From the NCBI GenBank assembly GCA_046597185.1, contig JBKJLF010000071.1:1-17546 (forward strand): 17,546 nucleotides of DNA, read 5' to 3'. Origin of the DNA: CAMBDR01 sp046597185. GTDB taxonomy: Bacteria; Pseudomonadota; Gammaproteobacteria; Burkholderiales; Burkholderiaceae_D. The notes below the pieces were generated by a model. The model ran no database searches, was not told the DNA's origin, and worked only from the letters and a program-made list of their open reading frames with translations. The position numbers and the translations under genes are program-made. Shown one piece after another: positions 13,911 to 17,546 of the stretch (position 1 is its first letter; each line of letters opens with the position of its first letter).

Positions 13911-16089
13911 CCACAATCCGGGTGCCGTGCTCTGGCTGGCTGTGGATATCAATCTTCCCACCCAGCACCCCGGATACCAGATTGTAGACAATATGCATAC
14001 CCAAACCCGAACCACCTTGCCCCAGCTTGGTGGTGAAAAACGGATCGAACACACGCTTCAGGTTGCCCTCACTGATGCCCTTGCCATCATCCTGAAACAC
14101 CATTTCAATTTCATCCGGATTGATCAGGCGCGTGCTTAAAATCATATGCCCGTGATCGCGTCCGTCAAAACCATGGTTAATCGCATTGGTAATGAAATTG
14201 GTAATAATTTGCCCGATCGGGCCAGGGTAGCTTTCACATTGAATATCACTTTGTAAATCCAGGGCGATGGTGTACGGGGTTTTGCGGTACAGCGGGCTGG
14301 TGGTGATCACCACTTCTTCCAGGGTGTGGCGCAAATCAAATTTACGCGCCAAATTGCTCGATTGATCCACCGCCACTTGTTTAAAGCTGCTGACCAATTC
14401 GGTGGCGCGCTCCAGATTGCGCAGTAACACATGCCCACCTTTTTGCGTTTCCTCCAAAAAGGTTTTAAATTCGGAGCGGCGTAAGGTTTGCGCATCGAAG
14501 CTTTTGATGGTTTCTTCGGCTTTATCCATCACCGTGCTGGCAATGGTGACGCTATTGCCAATGGGCGTGTTGAGTTCATGCGCAATGCCCGCCACCAGCG
14601 AGCCAAGCGAGGCCATTTTTTCAGAATGTAATAAGTCGGCTTGCATTTCTTTGAGCGCGGCAAACGCTTGCTCCAATTGTTGGTTGGCTTGCTCCAGCCG
14701 ATTGGTGCGCTGCTTCACCCTTTGCTCCAGTTGTTGATTCAGTTCGCGGATTTCATTTTCAATTTGCCGCTGTTGGGTAATATTGATGGCAGAAATCACC
14801 GCCAGGTGTTCATCGCTATCGAGTAAGCGCGCCGAGAGCAGGCAGCGTACCAAATGCCCATCGCGCTGGCGCAGCAAGACTTCATGCCGATCAATTAAAC
14901 GCTGGCGTTGCAGATGCGCAATCAGTTGGTGGAATTCTTCCGGCTTGGGCCAAAGCTGTATGTCGTTGGGCGTTTTACCAATGATGTCGCTTCGGATATG
15001 GTCAAACTCACTTAAGAATAAATCATTGGCTTCAATAAATTGCGTATTATCCAAGTTGATCAGGGCCAAGGGCAGCGGCGAGCGTTGGAATAAGCCCATG
15101 AATTTGTTTTCGCTCTGGCGTAGCGACTTTTCAGTCTGGCGCAGGCGGCGCATGTGTTGCAGTAAAAAGAAGGTGAGTAAATTAAGTAACACGATGGTGG
15201 TGCCGGAGAACAGCAGGCGGCCGATGCTACGGTCTTGCCAGGGGGCTAAAATGGCATTAAAATCGCGCCCATACACCGTGGTAATGGGCCAGGCTTTTAA
15301 TTTGCGATAGGTGTAAAAGCGTTTTTTTTCATCATCCAAAAAGCTCTCATCTTCAAATGAATCTTCAATCGGGCCGGCAAACATTTTGGCGATGATGGGG
15401 CTGCCGGATAAATCGCGGTTGGCGTAGCGTGCCTCAAATGGCGAGCGCACAATGACCGTGCCCTGATGGTTGATCAGTGCCACCGCCGCATCATTGTTGA
15501 GCGCGGTGCTGGAATAAATTTCACCAAAATAATCGACCCGGATATCGACCGTGATAATGCCCAGGTGCTCGCCCTGGCGATTGACCACATTGCGCCCGAC
15601 CGGTATCACCCATTGGTTGTCATAGCGGCTTTGATAGGGGTGGCCCAGGGCCGTGTCGCGGTATAGCGGGTGGGATAATAAAAAACGGATATGAATATGG
15701 TTGCTGACATCGGCCGCGTGGGCCGGGTAATCGGGCGAGGTAATCCAGCTTTGCCCCGCCAGATTGGTAAATTGCAGTGCTTTCAGGGCAAGGTTGTCGC
15801 TTAAGTGTTGATTGATCAGCGACTGGATTTGACTTTCATTTTGCCCCAAACGGGTGTCTTTGAGTGCCATACTCACCGATTCGAGTTTGCGTTCTGCGTC
15901 TTGCAAGGTTTGGGTGGCATGTTCTTGCAGCAGCCGCACCGCAACCATGCCATTGGCGTGCTCCGATTTAATGGTCAGCATGCGGTCTTGCCAAATCGCC
16001 CAGCCAGTTTGCAAGATGATAATGCTGATCGTAATCGTGACACAGGCCAGTAGCACGATACGGGCTTTGCTCTGCGAACTGGTATTCAT
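13867..16089 (-). CDS. Membrane sensor histidine kinase (cache-PAS-HisKA-HATPase)
   Basis: A 740-residue sensor kinase. Membrane helix one lies at about 10-33, a periplasmic cache-type sensor at 35-285 (inner cache signature around AAVALINHQGTVIVRSPF, 201-218), and membrane helix two at about 290-312. A PAS domain (320-440) and a Gln/Glu-rich coiled coil (441-490) follow. The HisKA domain has H504 in AHELNTP, and the ATPase domain has the N box NFITNAINHG (631-640), the G1 box DDGKG (667-671), the F box FDPFFTT (681-687) and the G2 box GGSGLGM (692-698). All catalytic boxes are present. It should autophosphorylate in response to a periplasmic ligand. No response regulator lies beside it, so its partner is elsewhere. 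ATG 16089 has GGAG upstream; a start at 16134 is less likely. Confidence 0.92.
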   Translation of the reverse strand: MNTSSQSKARIVLLACVTITISIIILQTGWAIWQDRMLTIKSEHANGMVAVRLLQEHATQTLQDAERKLESVSMALKDTRLGQNESQIQSLINQHLSDNLALKALQFTNLAGQSWITSPDYPAHAADVSNHIHIRFLLSHPLYRDTALGHPYQSRYDNQWVIPVGRNVVNRQGEHLGIITVDIRVDYFGEIYSSTALNNDAAVALINHQGTVIVRSPFEARYANRDLSGSPIIAKMFAGPIEDSFEDESFLDDEKKRFYTYRKLKAWPITTVYGRDFNAILAPWQDRSIGRLLFSGTTIVLLNLLTFFLLQHMRRLRQTEKSLRQSENKFMGLFQRSPLPLALINLDNTQFIEANDLFLSEFDHIRSDIIGKTPNDIQLWPKPEEFHQLIAHLQRQRLIDRHEVLLRQRDGHLVRCLLSARLLDSDEHLAVISAINITQQRQIENEIRELNQQLEQRVKQRTNRLEQANQQLEQAFAALKEMQADLLHSEKMASLGSLVAGIAHELNTPIGNSVTIASTVMDKAEETIKSFDAQTLRRSEFKTFLEETQKGGHVLLRNLERATELVSSFKQVAVDQSSNLARKFDLRHTLEEVVITTSPLYRKTPYTIALDLQSDIQCESYPGPIGQIITNFITNAINHGFDGRDHGHMILSTRLINPDEIEMVFQDDGKGISEGNLKRVFDPFFTTKLGQGGSGLGMHIVYNLVSGVLGGKIDIHSQPEHGTRIVVTLPRVAANLPKPT

Positions 16090-16270
16090 GGCGACATGCT
16101 CCACATGACACAGCAGGCCGTGTGCCCGCTGCAAACCAAGGATGAATTGAACCAGTGTACTCGCTACATTGGCTCAGGGCGTGTTGCAGTAAGAAATTAT
16201 TTTCAGGCGGCACCGTTGCGCCATCGGCGCTGGCAACTGTGGCGCGTTAAAGGATATTCAAGCTCAATGA

Positions 16271-16302
16271 AGTGAGCCAGATTGATGTCATTCTGGCTCG
16301 CT
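16271..16302. other. Hairpin downstream of the Sel1 gene
   Basis: AGTGAGCCAGA (16271-16281) pairs with TCTGGCTCGCT (16292-16302), with one G-T pair, around ten bases. There is no T-run on either side. It may still mark the end of the Sel1 transcript or lie in the kinase leader. Confidence 0.4.
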
Positions 16303-16346
16303 TGCGCGTTGGCGAGTTGATTGGGCCAGCGATTGGGCGCGTGTAT

Positions 16347-17123
16347 TTAGTGCGCCAGCCATTGGGGCCGCGCCACTTCTTCGCCCAGTTCCTGCAACAA
16401 ATGGGCGCGCAGCGCGGGGTTGGTTTGTAAGGTGGCTAGGCTTTGCAGTGCCAGCGGGTGATCCAGTTGCGCCGCCGCCTGAAACCACTTGCCGGCCAGT
16501 TCCGCATCGGCCTTCATGCCTTCGCCATCCTGGTAGGCATTGCCGAGCATAAACATGGCATCGGCATGGCCTTTTTGTGCGGCTTGGACAAACCAGTTAA
16601 ACGCCATGGCCGGGTCACGCGGGCCGCCATAGCCACTTTTGTACATCAAACCCAAACCATAGGCCGCTGCGGCCGAATGCTGCTGTGCAGCACGCTCAAA
16701 CCAATAGCGGGCGCGCGGGTAGTCACGCGCGCCACCACGGCCATAAAAGTAGGCCTGGGCCAGCAATAGCCAAGCCTCTTGGTCGCCTTGTTTGGCGGCC
16801 AGTTCAGCGTATTGCAAGCCTTCCTGCCAGTGGCTGCTATCCTGGCTATTCGGGCCGGAAAGCCAGAGTTGCGCCAGCGCGCGTTGCGCCTCGCGCTGCT
16901 CGTGCCTGGCCGCAGTACGCAATTGCGCCAGCGCCTCGGGCACGGTGGGCGCTTGCATGCGCAAACGCTCCACTTGTTGCAGGCTCAAGGGGGTGAACAG
17001 CCATTGCGAAATACCCCAATACAGTCCACCACAAGTGGCCAGAATCAAAGCCAAAGCCGCAGCCAAAGCCCATGTCAAGCGCGAAGTGAAGGTCATTCGC
17101 AGGCCGGATAAGTGTTTTTGCAT
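16347..17123 (-). CDS. Membrane-anchored Sel1-repeat protein
   Basis: A 258-residue protein. Residues about 15-38 form a single uncleaved membrane anchor (L-T-W-A-L-A-A-A-L-A-L-I-L-A-T-C-G-G-L-Y-W). The rest is helical and carries at least three to four Sel1/TPR-like repeats between 95 and 240, for example ARYWFERAAQQHSAAAAYGL, then G-L-M-Y-K-S-G-Y-G-G, and AFNWFVQAAQKGHADAMFML, then G-N-A-Y-Q-D-G-E-G. Such repeats act as protein-binding scaffolds in the periplasm or envelope; no partner can be named. ATG 17123 has no clear ribosome site and lies 30 bases after the cpdB stop, so the gene may be translated from a cpdB read-through transcript. Confidence 0.85.
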   Translation of the reverse strand: MQKHLSGLRMTFTSRLTWALAAALALILATCGGLYWGISQWLFTPLSLQQVERLRMQAPTVPEALAQLRTAARHEQREAQRALAQLWLSGPNSQDSSHWQEGLQYAELAAKQGDQEAWLLLAQAYFYGRGGARDYPRARYWFERAAQQHSAAAAYGLGLMYKSGYGGPRDPAMAFNWFVQAAQKGHADAMFMLGNAYQDGEGMKADAELAGKWFQAAAQLDHPLALQSLATLQTNPALRAHLLQELGEEVARPQWLAH

Positions 17124-17130
17124 GGTCGCT

Positions 17131-17158
17131 GATTTATATTGATTTATATTGATTTATT
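17131..17158. repeat. 10-bp tandem repeat between cpdB and the Sel1 gene
   Basis: GATTTATATT occurs at 17131-17140 and 17141-17150, followed by the partial copy GATTTATT (17151-17158). The last copy contains the cpdB stop codon (TTA on the plus strand, 17154-17156). Confidence 0.9.
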
Positions 17159-17546
17159 GATTCAAATCGATGCGGTACACCGATAAACCCTTGCCCGTGC
17201 CATCATCGGCGCTTTGCAAGGAAATATTGCTCAAGCCCGCCGTTTGCGCAAACGCCAGTTTGTTGGCCGCTGATTTAAAGGTCACCGGGCCAGCGGTCGC
17301 CACCTTGGTAAAACGCCAGCTACGGTCACGTCCATTGCTGGCCAAACTCAAATTGGCTTGCGTTTTGATATAGCTGATCAGGATATCGCGGTTGGTATCC
17401 GGTGCGGCGTAGATGGTTTTACTGCCATCCAGACCCGGGAAATTGCCGCCGCCACTGGCGCGGTAGTTATTGGTGGCGATGATAAATTCCTGGCCGGCAG
17501 CAATGGCCACCCCTTTGTAAGTCAGGTTTTTGATGCGGCTGTTTTC
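17154..17546 (-). CDS. cpdB: 2',3'-cyclic-nucleotide 2'-phosphodiesterase/3'-nucleotidase, C-terminal part
   Basis: The frame is open to the window edge, giving the last 130 residues. EFIIATNNYRASGGGNFPGL, then D-T-N-R-D-I-L-I-S-Y-I-K, matches the C-terminal substrate-binding domain of periplasmic 5'-nucleotidase-family enzymes. The ending (ISLQSADDGTGKGLSVYRID) fits CpdB, which hydrolyses 2',3'-cyclic nucleotides and 3'-nucleotides in the periplasm for nucleotide scavenging. The metal-binding N-terminal phosphoesterase domain lies outside the window. The adenine/hydrophobic sandwich region (N-N-Y-R-A-S-G-G-G) is intact. Its stop falls inside a tandem repeat just ahead of the Sel1 gene. Confidence 0.85.
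   Translation of the reverse strand, partial: ENSRIKNLTYKGVAIAAGQEFIIATNNYRASGGGNFPGLDGSKTIYAAPDTNRDILISYIKTQANLSLASNGRDRSWRFTKVATAGPVTFKSAANKLAFAQTAGLSNISLQSADDGTGKGLSVYRIDLNQ

Overview
The window looks like a chromosomal segment of a Gram-negative proteobacterium. A betaproteobacterium is most likely: purA is followed by a purine phosphoribosyltransferase, there is a DUF898 + M48 membrane pair, and there is a cache-PAS histidine kinase with a HELNTP H-box. This placement is an inference from gene content; no rRNA or tRNA is present to confirm it. Housekeeping stretches alternate with a gene-poor accessory zone (about 3.47-8.3 kb) full of broken genes.

Left (1-3470): the 3' part of purA, a strong intrinsic terminator, a purine-type phosphoribosyltransferase, and a stand-alone dihydrolipoamide dehydrogenase-family flavoprotein, all on +.

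Accessory zone (3467-8326): a dead VapBC module (frameshifted AbrB-type antitoxin plus a 24-codon VapC stub); an apparently intact toxin gene overlapping an Xre-ImmA/IrrE antitoxin gene, with a perfect 19-bp palindromic operator; a 67-aa orphan on -; then a decayed metabolic locus (the end of an acyl-AMP-ligase-like gene, and an acetoacetate-decarboxylase-like gene run into the C-terminal part of an FAD oxidoreductase-like gene through several frameshifts).

Middle (8327-12019): a DUF898 multipass membrane protein, an M48 metalloprotease with one membrane segment and a charged insert, and two hypothetical proteins, all on +.

Right (12024-17546): a bidirectional terminator; a two-gene minus-strand operon of unknown function (a 67-aa protein with an internal 12-residue repeat and a 323-aa membrane protein with a long coiled coil); a frameshifted UPF0175 antitoxin remnant on + that runs into the 3' end of a convergent histidine kinase gene; an anchored Sel1-repeat protein; and the 3' end of cpdB.

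Two patterns stand out. Three separate toxin-antitoxin loci are present, two of them relics. Short tandem duplications (10-13 bp units) recur in the gaps between genes, several starting on or just after a stop codon. The best candidate for something undescribed is the 12056-13252 operon, but its function cannot be read from sequence alone. No CRISPR array, rRNA, tRNA or IS element was found.
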